From positions 394,230-458,229 of the forward strand of contig JAFDWQ010000001.1 in the NCBI GenBank assembly GCA_018268395.1: a stretch of 64,000 nt of DNA. The letters run 5' to 3'. Origin of the DNA: Armatimonadota bacterium (lineage in GTDB: Bacteria; Armatimonadota; Fimbriimonadia; Fimbriimonadales; Fimbriimonadaceae). This document shows, piece by piece, positions 24,712 to 32,110 of this stretch. Positions within the stretch are counted from its first letter, which is position 1; each line of letters starts with the position of its first letter. A program made the position numbers and the translations under genes. Below the pieces are notes generated by a model that was given only the letters and a program-made list of their open reading frames with translations, searched no databases and was not told the origin of the DNA.

Positions 24712-26306
24712 GCCAGGCCGCCGAGGCCCTGGCGGAAGAACCGCTGAACCCTTACCGGTGGTGGATCCTCGTCGGCCTGATCACGGCAGCCGTCATGGAG
24801 GTCCTCGACACGACGATCGTCAACGTTTCGATGCCTCAGATCGCGGGAAACCTCGGCGCCACGACCGAGGAAGTCGGTTGGATTTCGACGGGCTACATTT
24901 TGAGCAACGTCATCGTCCTTCCGTTGACGGCGTGGTTGGCCTCAAGGTTCGGAAGGAGGCTGTACCTCAGCGCTTCCATCCTCGTGTTCATCGGGGCGTC
25001 CGTCCTTTGCGGGACGTCGCGATCGCTCGAAGCCCTTGTGCTCTGGCGCATCGTACAAGGCGCCGGAGGAGCGGCCCTCCTCTCGACGGCCCAGGCGACC
25101 ATCCGAGAGATCTTTCCTCGCGAACAGCAGGGTCTGGTCCAGTCCGTCTATATGCTCGGGATCATCGTGGCCCCCACGATCGGACCGACCGTCGGCGGCT
25201 CGATCACCGACAACTTCGGATGGCACTGGATCTTTCTGATCAACCTGCCGATCGGCATCGTCTCGTTCCTTCTCGTCTTCTCGTTCCTCAAGGACTCGCG
25301 CTACGGGATGCGCGTCGACAAAGTGGACTGGGTCGGGATCGCAATGCTAGCCGTCGGGCTCGGGTGCCTCCAGTACGTCCTTGAAGAGGGCAACGCCAAG
25401 GCCTGGTTCGAAAGTCCGGTCATCGGCTGGCTTACCGTCGTGGCCGTGTCCGTCCTTCCGACGTTCGTGTGGTGGCAGTTGTCCCCGAAGAACGCGACTC
25501 CGGTCGTGGGGCTGAAAGTCCTCAAGAACCGCGACCTTTCTGCGGCCCTCGTCCTCTTCATAGTCCTCGGTTTTGGCCTGTACGGCGGAGTCTTCATCTA
25601 TCCGATGTTCGCTCAGAACGTCATGCGTCTCACACCGACCCAAACAGGTTTGACGCTGCTTCCAGGGGGGATCATGACGGGGTTCGCGGCCGTGCTCTCG
25701 GGTCGGCTCCTCGGTGGGGCGAAACCGGTCTTCGACCCGAAGGTCTCGATCGTCGCGGGGCTCGGCGTCTACTGTGTCGCGATGTCGGCCATGTCGACGA
25801 TGCCGTCGATGGCGGGGTACGACAACGTCCTCGGCCCCTTGTTGCTCCGGGGATTGGGCTTGGGAATGCTGTTCGTGCCGATCAACCTGGCCGCGTTCTC
25901 GTCGTTGCGCGGAGCCGAGATCGCCCAAGGATCGGGCCTGCTCAATCTGGCGCGCCAACTGGGAGGCTCCTTCGGGATCGCGGCCATCGGGAGCTTCGTC
26001 ACCCAGCAGCTCCACACCGCCCGGGCCGGACTTGTCGAGCACGTCAATCTTTCGAGCCCGGCCGCAGTCCAGCGGATCGGGGCCGCCACCCATGCCTTGG
26101 CCCAACGGGGCGTCCCTCCGGAGAAGGCCACTCAAGCCGCTTACGCTCTCATCGACCGGACCTTGATGACCGAGGCCGCGACCAAGGCCTACAACTCCGC
26201 GTTCCTGCTCATCCTGATCGTCTCCGTCGTGGCGTCACCCGCGATTCTCGTGCTCAGGAACCGAAAAGACGCACCGGGGCCAGCGGCCGCCGTCGAGGCC
26301 CACTGA
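24708..26306 (+). CDS. EmrB/QacA-type (DHA2, 14-TM) MFS drug exporter
   Basis: 532-residue inner-membrane proton antiporter. About 14 hydrophobic segments; MEVLDTTIVNVSMPQIAGNL in segment 1 is the DHA2 motif D1, LASRFGRRLYL is motif A, and the WIFLINLPIGIV phrase is typical of EmrB proteins. Together with the preceding adaptor it should export hydrophobic toxicants, with an outer-membrane TolC-like partner that is not encoded here. It overlaps the adaptor stop by 4 bases (ATGA). Confidence 0.95.
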   Translation: MSQAAEALAEEPLNPYRWWILVGLITAAVMEVLDTTIVNVSMPQIAGNLGATTEEVGWISTGYILSNVIVLPLTAWLASRFGRRLYLSASILVFIGASVLCGTSRSLEALVLWRIVQGAGGAALLSTAQATIREIFPREQQGLVQSVYMLGIIVAPTIGPTVGGSITDNFGWHWIFLINLPIGIVSFLLVFSFLKDSRYGMRVDKVDWVGIAMLAVGLGCLQYVLEEGNAKAWFESPVIGWLTVVAVSVLPTFVWWQLSPKNATPVVGLKVLKNRDLSAALVLFIVLGFGLYGGVFIYPMFAQNVMRLTPTQTGLTLLPGGIMTGFAAVLSGRLLGGAKPVFDPKVSIVAGLGVYCVAMSAMSTMPSMAGYDNVLGPLLLRGLGLGMLFVPINLAAFSSLRGAEIAQGSGLLNLARQLGGSFGIAAIGSFVTQQLHTARAGLVEHVNLSSPAAVQRIGAATHALAQRGVPPEKATQAAYALIDRTLMTEAATKAYNSAFLLILIVSVVASPAILVLRNRKDAPGPAAAVEAH

Positions 26307-26347
26307 CGGGCCGTTTCCGGCGGACGGTGTAAAGTAGACGTGCGGCA

Positions 26348-26671
26348 ATGCGAAAGGCCTGGCCTTGGCTGAGTTGGATGCTCGCGTTCCTGATCGGGAC
26401 CGCGGGAATCTTGCGCACCTCGCCCGTCACGCCTGACGGGAAGCGTTGCCCGGTCTATTCGAAGAAGGACAGCGGAATGGTCCAGTGCCGGTGCGCGGAA
26501 AAGACGAAGTCCGCACAGGACGCAGCCGTCACCGTCGTCGCCATAGAATGGACCGCCGAGACCCCGCTCGTGTTCCCGTGGCTCCGTGCCGTCGACCAAG
26601 GCGTGTCCCGAGACGGACGTCCGCTCGTGTCACGGCCCCGGGACGTCCTTATCCCCCCACCGGTCGTGTGA
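26348..26671 (+). CDS. Small exported Cys-containing protein, unknown function
   Basis: 107 residues: an N-terminal hydrophobic stretch (WPWLSWMLAFLIGTAGIL) that could be a signal peptide or anchor, then a short segment with three cysteines (KRCPVY and VQCRC) and a Pro-rich end (DVLIPPPVV). No domain recognised. TAAAGT lies 12 nt before the ATG. It precedes the barrel/redoxin genes by 87 bases on the same strand and could be their first operon member; the shared theme of exported cysteine-bearing proteins supports this weakly. Confidence 0.6.
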   Translation: MRKAWPWLSWMLAFLIGTAGILRTSPVTPDGKRCPVYSKKDSGMVQCRCAEKTKSAQDAAVTVVAIEWTAETPLVFPWLRAVDQGVSRDGRPLVSRPRDVLIPPPVV

Positions 26672-26758
26672 CCCCCGGATCCCAAGGCGCCGTCCGCCTT
26701 TCCTCCAGTCGCCCTGTCCGGGCGGCCTGACTGTCCGTTACGGGACTTCGACCGTCAC

Positions 26759-27679
26759 ATGATCAGAAAACTTGTCCTCGTTTCAGCGCTGGCAGCACCC
26801 CTGTCCGCCCACGCCTGTTCGGTGTGCATCGCCCATTCGCTCGGAGCCGCGATCCACGGTTTCGGCGCCCAGACCCTTCACGGACGGCACGGTGTCGTCG
26901 GTATCACCTATCTCACGTTCTCGAAGTCGAACGCCGCCCATCACGACGAAGAGGAGGAGGGCCCCGCTCATGAGGCCCGCGAATTCGAGACGTTCCAGCA
27001 GACGAGCATCGAGGCGTCTTACGGCCTGAACAGTTCGGTCATGGCGACGGTCAGTGTGCCTTTTGTCCATAAGTCGATCCGCATGGACGACGGGCCGACG
27101 GAGAAGGCGTCCGGGATGGGCGACATCGTCCTCGGACTGACGATCCAGCTCCCAGTCGTCGAGAAGAACAAGGTCGTCACCGCGTTCGAATTCGACCTAA
27201 AACTCCCGTCGGGCCAGAACGACAAGAGGGATTCCGAAGGCGCACGGCTCGAAGACCATCTCCAGCCAGGGTCCGGCACGACCGACGTCGCGTTCGGACT
27301 CCTCTTCTCGATGGAAGACGAGACCCGGCCCGGCAACATTTGGTTCGGCGGCGTGAAATACCGTGCGAACCAGGAGAACAAGTTCGGATTCAAGTACGGG
27401 AACGTCCTGTTCTACAACCTGGGCTACGCCATGCAGGTCACGGGGAAGGGAACGCTTTCGGCCGAACTCGTCGGTCGGTTCGCCGGAAAGGACCGGGAAA
27501 ACGGCCTCGACGACGAGGACTCGGGCGGACACTTGAACTACGCTGCCTTGAGCTACAACCATAAGCTCTCGGACAAGACGGCATTGACCGCGTCCGTCCA
27601 GGTGCCCTTCATGAAGGGCCTCTATGGAGACCAGACCGAACGGGCCGTGTTCTTCGTTTCTGTTTCGGGGAGGTTCTGA
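26759..27679 (+). CDS. Outer-membrane beta-barrel-like protein
   Basis: 306 residues with a signal peptide ending near SAHA, followed at once by CSVCIAHSLGAAIHGFG, a CxxC pair plus histidines at the mature N-terminus. The rest has alternating beta-strands (YLTFSKS, MATVSVPFVHK, NLGYAMQVTGKGTLSAELVG) and ends in Phe (VSVSGRF), the pattern of outer-membrane barrels or meta-pathway-type transporters. An acidic/His-rich loop (HHDEEEEG) lies near residue 62. It sits 8 bases before a redoxin gene, so a redox or metal link is suggested. Transport substrate unknown. Confidence 0.78.
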   Translation: MIRKLVLVSALAAPLSAHACSVCIAHSLGAAIHGFGAQTLHGRHGVVGITYLTFSKSNAAHHDEEEEGPAHEAREFETFQQTSIEASYGLNSSVMATVSVPFVHKSIRMDDGPTEKASGMGDIVLGLTIQLPVVEKNKVVTAFEFDLKLPSGQNDKRDSEGARLEDHLQPGSGTTDVAFGLLFSMEDETRPGNIWFGGVKYRANQENKFGFKYGNVLFYNLGYAMQVTGKGTLSAELVGRFAGKDRENGLDDEDSGGHLNYAALSYNHKLSDKTALTASVQVPFMKGLYGDQTERAVFFVSVSGRF

Positions 27680-27687
27680 AGGCGGCC

Positions 27688-28338
27688 ATGGGCACGCCCA
27701 AAATCCTCTTCGCCGCCTTGACCGCCGCCGTGATCGCGACCGGAGCGTTATTCCTTGTCCCAGACCGGCGGCACGAACGGTCCATGACCTTCCGCGCCCA
27801 GAAGGAACATCCGGTCACGCCTGCCATGACCGAGGCCGCCGACGCGCTCTCGAAAACGGTCGCCCCTGACTTTCGTCTCGAAGGCTTGGACGGCAAGCCG
27901 TGGACGCTGTCCCAAGCGTCCGCCGGCAAGCCACTCCTGATCTTCTTCGTGGAGAAGGAGTGTCCGTGCTGCCTCGGCGCCAAGCCGTTCTTGGACAGGG
28001 TCTACCGGCGCTACCGTGACGTGCTTTCGGCCGTCGCAGTGATCAACGCCGACCGGGAGACCGCCTCCCTTTGGTCCAAGACCGTCGGTGGCGACATGCG
28101 CGTCCTCTGTGACCCGACGATGACGGTCATACGGGATTACTCGGCCGAACGGGGCGTCTACTCCACGCTCGTCGACAAAGACGGCCGGATCGCGGCCGCC
28201 TATCCCGGCTATTCCAAATCCATGTTGATCGAACTCGGCTCCCTCGTCGCAAAACTGGGCGGCGTGCCGGAGCGCGAACTCGACACCCGACCGGCACCGG
28301 AAAAACTGACTTCCGGCTGCAGCTTCCCACTCGACTAA
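27688..28338 (+). CDS. Exported thioredoxin-fold protein (AhpC/TSA-like) with CPCC and C-terminal SGCS
   Basis: 216 residues with an N-terminal membrane or signal segment (ILFAALTAAVIATGALFLV). The redoxin domain (about 70-195) opens with APDFRLEGLDGKPWTLSQ, has an active-site-like KECPCCLGAKPF with Cys92, Cys94 and Cys95, and DPTMTVIRDY. An unusual feature is a third cysteine site at the very end, LTSGCSFPLD (Cys211), mirrored in the next gene. It probably reduces or isomerises disulfides, or handles peroxide or metal, outside the cytosol. It is 4 bases before the following redoxin. Confidence 0.85.
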   Translation: MGTPKILFAALTAAVIATGALFLVPDRRHERSMTFRAQKEHPVTPAMTEAADALSKTVAPDFRLEGLDGKPWTLSQASAGKPLLIFFVEKECPCCLGAKPFLDRVYRRYRDVLSAVAVINADRETASLWSKTVGGDMRVLCDPTMTVIRDYSAERGVYSTLVDKDGRIAAAYPGYSKSMLIELGSLVAKLGGVPERELDTRPAPEKLTSGCSFPLD

Positions 28339-28342
28339 GACC

Positions 28343-28903
28343 ATGAGAACCAAAACCCTACTCGTCATCGCCACCGCCCTGGCTTGTGTCGCTCCGTCCC
28401 TGGCTTTCGATCAGGAAAAGGAGTGCGCCTGCAAGGACTTACCGTCGTTTTCGCTCCGCGGGACTGACGGTCAACAGTACACTCAGGGCAACATCGCCGA
28501 CAAAGCGACCGTGATCGTGTTCATCGCCCACGGATGCCCCCACAACAAGAAGGCCGCTCCGGACTGGAACCGCGTCTCCAAGTTGATGGGGACGAAAGCG
28601 CGCGTCCTTGGCGTCATCAACACCGACCCCGTGACGGCCAAGACCTACGCCAAGACGTTGGGACTGACGTTCCCGCTCCTTTCCGACAAGGACTCGAAGG
28701 CCATCGAAGCCTTCGGCGCCAAGCACTCGCTCGATAGCGTGCTGATCTGCGGTAAGGACAAGCGCGTGGCCAAGCAGTGGGAAGGCTATTCCCGAGCCAC
28801 GATCGGAGAGATCTTCGCCGATCTCCCGGGCCATGGCGGCCCGACCGTCAAGCCCGACCTGAAGCTCTTTCCTGAGAAGAAGCAGTCAGGCTGTTCGCTC
28901 TGA
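28343..28903 (+). CDS. Second exported redoxin with CPHN site and C-terminal SGCS
   Basis: 186 residues with a signal peptide (LLVIATALACVAPSLAF). The mature protein starts with ECACKDLPSFSLRG; the thioredoxin fold has HGCPHNKKAAPDW, with Cys65 as a single nucleophile in a CPHN motif rather than CxxC, and ends QSGCSL with Cys184 two residues from the C-terminus. Without a second active-site Cys, the terminal one may act as resolving cysteine. It overlaps no gene but lies 4 bases after the related redoxin, so both belong to one operon. A palindromic hairpin follows the stop. Confidence 0.85.
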   Translation: MRTKTLLVIATALACVAPSLAFDQEKECACKDLPSFSLRGTDGQQYTQGNIADKATVIVFIAHGCPHNKKAAPDWNRVSKLMGTKARVLGVINTDPVTAKTYAKTLGLTFPLLSDKDSKAIEAFGAKHSLDSVLICGKDKRVAKQWEGYSRATIGEIFADLPGHGGPTVKPDLKLFPEKKQSGCSL

Positions 28904-28918
28904 ACGGCTCCTTTCGCA

Positions 28919-28950
28919 GGATCCGGCCGGACACGCGTCCGGCCGGATCC
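28919..28950. terminator. Bidirectional palindromic terminator-like hairpin
   Basis: 14-bp arms GGATCCGGCCGGAC and its complement around ACGC, between convergent genes ending at 28903 and 28956. No T-run. Confidence 0.7.
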
Positions 28951-28955
28951 GCGCC

Positions 28956-29978
28956 TCACTTCCCTGGAGCGAAGAGTTTGTCGTCGACTTTCTCCGACGT
29001 CTTCGCCGATTCGTACTCCATGACCCACTTGTCGCCCGCGGCCCACGTGGCCGTGATTTTCATCGGGACTTGCACTCCGTCGACCGCCTTATAACCCGAG
29101 TAGTCGTAGACCGAAATCACGGCTCCGATCGAGCTTCGCGTGATGTTCACCATCCGCACCAAGAGACCCGACTTCGTATCGAAGTAGAGCTCCTCGGTCG
29201 AAGGCATTCCTGGGCGCGTCCCACGGACGACCACGGTCTCGACGTCGCCGACCGTCTCATAGCCGACGACGGTCGTGCGGGTGTAGCCGTCGAACGCTCC
29301 GGCCCCGCGCCACGAGCGGCCCAGCCTGCCGAAGATCGCAGCCGGCTCATCGGTGAGAACGGCGCCGTCCTTCCACACTTGCTTTCCGTCCGACCCGGAC
29401 TTACCGATCGACATCGTCAAAGCGAATTTCCCGCCTTCAGCTTGCACAAGCTCGATCGGCGTCTTCGTCTCGGCATGGCGTTCGCCGAGCGGGGCCGTCA
29501 TCGTCCCTTTGAACGTCAACTGCTTCGGCACCTTTCCGACCGCATCGCTGTGCTTTTTGAAGAGGTCTTCGGCCTTGTCGCCCGTCCCTCCACCCACGTG
29601 ACGCAGGGAGACGCCCTCAGGGACCGGCACCGTGGCCGGATGCTCGTGGCCGTTGTGGCAGGTCATACACGTGACCTCGAGTCTTCCCCGGAAATGCTTG
29701 TCGTTGATGTCGCGCTGGAGAAGCACCATCTCCCGCGCCTTTTCTTTCATCCGGGTCTCGGTCGAAAAGTCGGCTTCGTGGCAGCCCGTACACTCCATCT
29801 TCATCGAAGCGGACATGAACTCCATGGCAGGGATCAGGTCTTTGGCGGGGACACCCTTGAACACGACGATGTTCTTGTAGACCTGCTCGGCGGTCTGCTC
29901 TTGAGCGGGCTTGGCCCCGTCTTGGAACGCGGCGACGAAGGGCAGGGCCCCTAAAGCAAGGACGAGGGCTTTCAACAT
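28956..29978 (-). CDS. Exported dihaem c-type cytochrome (reaction-centre cytochrome-like)
   Basis: 340 residues with a signal peptide (ALVLALGALPFVAAF). Two haem sites are visible: CTGCH (Cys63-His67) and CMTCH (Cys104-His108). The spacing and the helix AMEFMSASMKMECTGCHEAD resemble half of a photosynthetic reaction-centre cytochrome subunit, a family also found in non-phototrophs. Residues after about 130 form a separate domain of beta-strands (GGKFALTMSIGKSG, TEELYFDTKSGLLVRM) like outer-membrane lipoprotein-sorting folds. Start 29978 is supported by CATAAT ending 6 nt upstream. It probably carries electrons in the envelope; the partner is unknown. Confidence 0.88.
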   Translation of the reverse strand: MLKALVLALGALPFVAAFQDGAKPAQEQTAEQVYKNIVVFKGVPAKDLIPAMEFMSASMKMECTGCHEADFSTETRMKEKAREMVLLQRDINDKHFRGRLEVTCMTCHNGHEHPATVPVPEGVSLRHVGGGTGDKAEDLFKKHSDAVGKVPKQLTFKGTMTAPLGERHAETKTPIELVQAEGGKFALTMSIGKSGSDGKQVWKDGAVLTDEPAAIFGRLGRSWRGAGAFDGYTRTTVVGYETVGDVETVVVRGTRPGMPSTEELYFDTKSGLLVRMVNITRSSIGAVISVYDYSGYKAVDGVQVPMKITATWAAGDKWVMEYESAKTSEKVDDKLFAPGK

Positions 29979-30071
29979 GCGGCGATTATGACGCTCGGAA
30001 CGTGCCGAGCGGTGCGCACCGACGCTGCCGGTTCCAGGTCTCGCGTCCCCGGACTCGCTCCGGAAGACGTC

Positions 30072-30101
30072 GGCCCCTTCGACCGTCGAGTCGAAGGGGC
30101 C
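30072..30101 (-). terminator. Terminator hairpin downstream of glnA
   Basis: 12-bp arms GGCCCCTTCGAC / GTCGAAGGGGCC with a 6-nt loop, 28 bases after the glnA stop codon on the minus strand. No long T-run. Confidence 0.65.
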
Positions 30102-30128
30102 AGGATTCAGCTCGCCACTGAGCGCTCG

Positions 30129-31634
30129 TTAGAACCGCGACCAAAGGTACTGGTTCGTCACTTCGTGGTGGAACAGGATCTCCGTCGTCTTGATCAGCGA
30201 GCCGAGTTCCTTCGGAGACCGCTCGGCGACGAGTTCCTTTCGCTCCATGAACTTCTCTTTGGTCTCTTCGCCCAAGATCTGGGCCACGAAACCCGACCCC
30301 TTGTAGTGCCGGATCGCATCGTAGATGTTGCCAGGAAGGTAGCGCGTGCGCGTCCTGCGCTCTTCGCTCGAGATCTTCTCCGTCATCGGCCCTTCCAGCC
30401 CTGTCTTGACGAGCGTATAGAACGCCATGTACGGGTTCGCGTCCGGAGCGACGGTCCGGACTTCGATACGCGCCGACTTCTTGTTCCCGAGCGGGATGCG
30501 GACCATCGACGTGCGGTCGACGGCCGAGGACTTGATCTGGTTGGGAGCCTCGAAGTGCGGGTCCAATCTTCGGTACGCGTTGACGGAAGGGTTCAGCACC
30601 AGACAGATGTCGTTCGCGCTGTTCAGGAGGCGGTCGATGAAGTCCCAACCGAACTTGGAAAGGTTGTCCTCGCCCTTGGAGTCGTACATCAGGTTGTCGC
30701 CGTCCTTGCTGATCGAGATGTTCGTGTGCATCCCGCTCCCGTTGATCCCCGCGATCGGCTTGGGCAAGAAACTCGCCGTGCACCCCATGTTCGCCGCGAC
30801 TTGGCGCGCGGTCAGCTTGTAAAGTTGGAGCTGGTCGGCCGCGATCAGCGCTTCGGTATAGGAGTAGTTCAGTTCGAACTGAGACGGGGCGACTTCGGGG
30901 TGGTCTTTTTCGTTCTCGAACCCTAGGGCGCGCTGACACTCCGCGAGACGGTCGATGAAGAGCTTGAGCGGGTCGTTGGGAAGGCTGTTGAAATACCCGC
31001 CGCTGTGGACGGGTGCGAAGCCGTCGCGACTGTTGTACTCTTGTTCGGCGTTGAGGCCGGCGAAGAGGAATCCCTCGCATTCGACCGCGACGTTGGCCGT
31101 CATCTTCTTCTTCGCCAACTCGTCTCCCAACTCCTTGAGACGGCCGCGCATGTCGCTCGGATAGGGTGAGCCGTCCTTATCGAGGATCAAACCGAAGACC
31201 ACGACCTTGCCCGGGCCGAAAATGTCGCTCGGGAGCCAGCGGAAGCTGCCCCAATCGATCCCGAGACGAAGGTCGGACTCGTTGACGACGCTGAAACCGC
31301 GGATGGACGAGCCGTCGAAGGTCAGGTTGTCGTGGCTCTTGAGGAGGAACTTTTTGTCGTAGTCGAGCGTGTGGAACCGGCCCTCGATGTCCGTAAAGCA
31401 GACCGTGACGGCCTTGATCTCCTTCGTGTCCCCCAAATACTTCAAGTAGTGGTTCTGGAGCGTCTCCGCCGGCGTGCGCGCCAACTGTTTGGCCTTGGCC
31501 TCCAGATTGAGCTCCTCAAGCTCCTCGTACGGGATCTCAAGAAAATGACGGAGGGGTTTTGTCGGCTTGTAGGGGCCGTCGGTGAGAGACGCACCGAGAG
31601 AATCGATCGAGCGGCGCAACGGATCGGAGACCAT
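30129..31634 (-). CDS. glnA: Glutamine synthetase (type I)
   Basis: 501-residue cytosolic enzyme making glutamine from glutamate, ammonia and ATP. Visible signatures: FDGSSIRGF, NVAVECEGFLF (metal-binding Glu), SQFELNYSYTEAL, FLPKPIAGINGSGMHTNISI (ATP-binding/active site) and NKKSARIEVRTVAPDANPY. It has an N-terminal extension of about 60 residues relative to short GSI proteins and no obvious adenylylation Tyr loop that I can assign. Its upstream region contains a perfect 15-bp inverted repeat (31650-31696) next to a TATCAT -10-like element, suggesting direct repression or activation. The upstream neighbour on the same strand encodes a copper-storage-like protein. Confidence 0.96.
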   Translation of the reverse strand: MVSDPLRRSIDSLGASLTDGPYKPTKPLRHFLEIPYEELEELNLEAKAKQLARTPAETLQNHYLKYLGDTKEIKAVTVCFTDIEGRFHTLDYDKKFLLKSHDNLTFDGSSIRGFSVVNESDLRLGIDWGSFRWLPSDIFGPGKVVVFGLILDKDGSPYPSDMRGRLKELGDELAKKKMTANVAVECEGFLFAGLNAEQEYNSRDGFAPVHSGGYFNSLPNDPLKLFIDRLAECQRALGFENEKDHPEVAPSQFELNYSYTEALIAADQLQLYKLTARQVAANMGCTASFLPKPIAGINGSGMHTNISISKDGDNLMYDSKGEDNLSKFGWDFIDRLLNSANDICLVLNPSVNAYRRLDPHFEAPNQIKSSAVDRTSMVRIPLGNKKSARIEVRTVAPDANPYMAFYTLVKTGLEGPMTEKISSEERRTRTRYLPGNIYDAIRHYKGSGFVAQILGEETKEKFMERKELVAERSPKELGSLIKTTEILFHHEVTNQYLWSRF

Positions 31635-31649
31635 GACGAATGCAATGAT

Positions 31650-31696
31650 AGCATAAATCTGGCCATATTAATGTTTGAATAGGCCAGATTTATGCT
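31650..31696. promoter_or_regulatory. 15-bp inverted repeat upstream of glnA (candidate operator)
   Basis: Perfect arms AGCATAAATCTGGCC (31650-31664) and GGCCAGATTTATGCT (31682-31696) around a 17-nt AT-rich centre. The minus-strand -10-like TATCAT (31650-31645) abuts the proximal arm, 10 nt before the glnA ATG. No T-run follows either arm, so an operator is likelier than a terminator. Confidence 0.6.
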
Positions 31697-31715
31697 TATT
31701 GCGATCAGTATGTCC

Positions 31716-32033
31716 CTAGGCGGCCATTGACCTGCGGCACTGGTCCGCACATTCTCCGCACATGTCCGCGCACCTTTGGCAAGCCTCGTGCCCATGGCGA
31801 CGGCACTCGGCGGCGCAGGCGTCGCACTCGCGGGCACAATCCGCGCACATGGCATTGGAGCCGGAGCGCATCGTCGATACGCACGTTTCGCAGGTCGAAG
31901 CGCAGAGGTCGCAGGCTCGGACGCAGTCTTCCATGCCCTCCATGTCCCTGCATTCGTCGGCACACTCGTGGCACTCCTGGGCGCACCGGGTGCAAAGATC
32001 GATACATCGGTCGAGTTCTTGGGCGACGGCCAT
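31716..32033 (-). CDS. Four-helix copper-storage-like protein (DUF326/Csp family), cytosolic
   Basis: 105 residues with 18 or so cysteines in helical CxxC and CxxxC spacing (CIDLCTRCAQECHECADEC, then CDLCASTCETC, CADCARECDACAAEC and CQRCADMCGEC), the layout of Csp-type four-helix bundles that store Cu(I) inside the bundle. No signal peptide is present, so it resembles the cytosolic Csp3 branch. The ATG at 32033 is preferred over one at 32096 because AAGGAACC stands directly upstream and the longer form adds an unrelated Gly/Arg-rich start. It lies between GH20 and glnA on the same strand. Metal identity is inferred from the family. Confidence 0.88.
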   Translation of the reverse strand: MAVAQELDRCIDLCTRCAQECHECADECRDMEGMEDCVRACDLCASTCETCVSTMRSGSNAMCADCARECDACAAECRRHGHEACQRCADMCGECADQCRRSMAA

Positions 32034-32110
32034 CTTGGTTCCTTTCCGGCCCGAAGACCGGACACCTGCTAGGACGCCGCCGAAAGGGCCGTGCACGCCG
32101 GCCTGGGACG

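Noticed and set aside
31650..31696. Rho-independent terminator for the copper-storage gene
   Set aside because: The stem is AT-rich with a 17-nt centre and lacks a T-run on the minus strand; an operator fits better.
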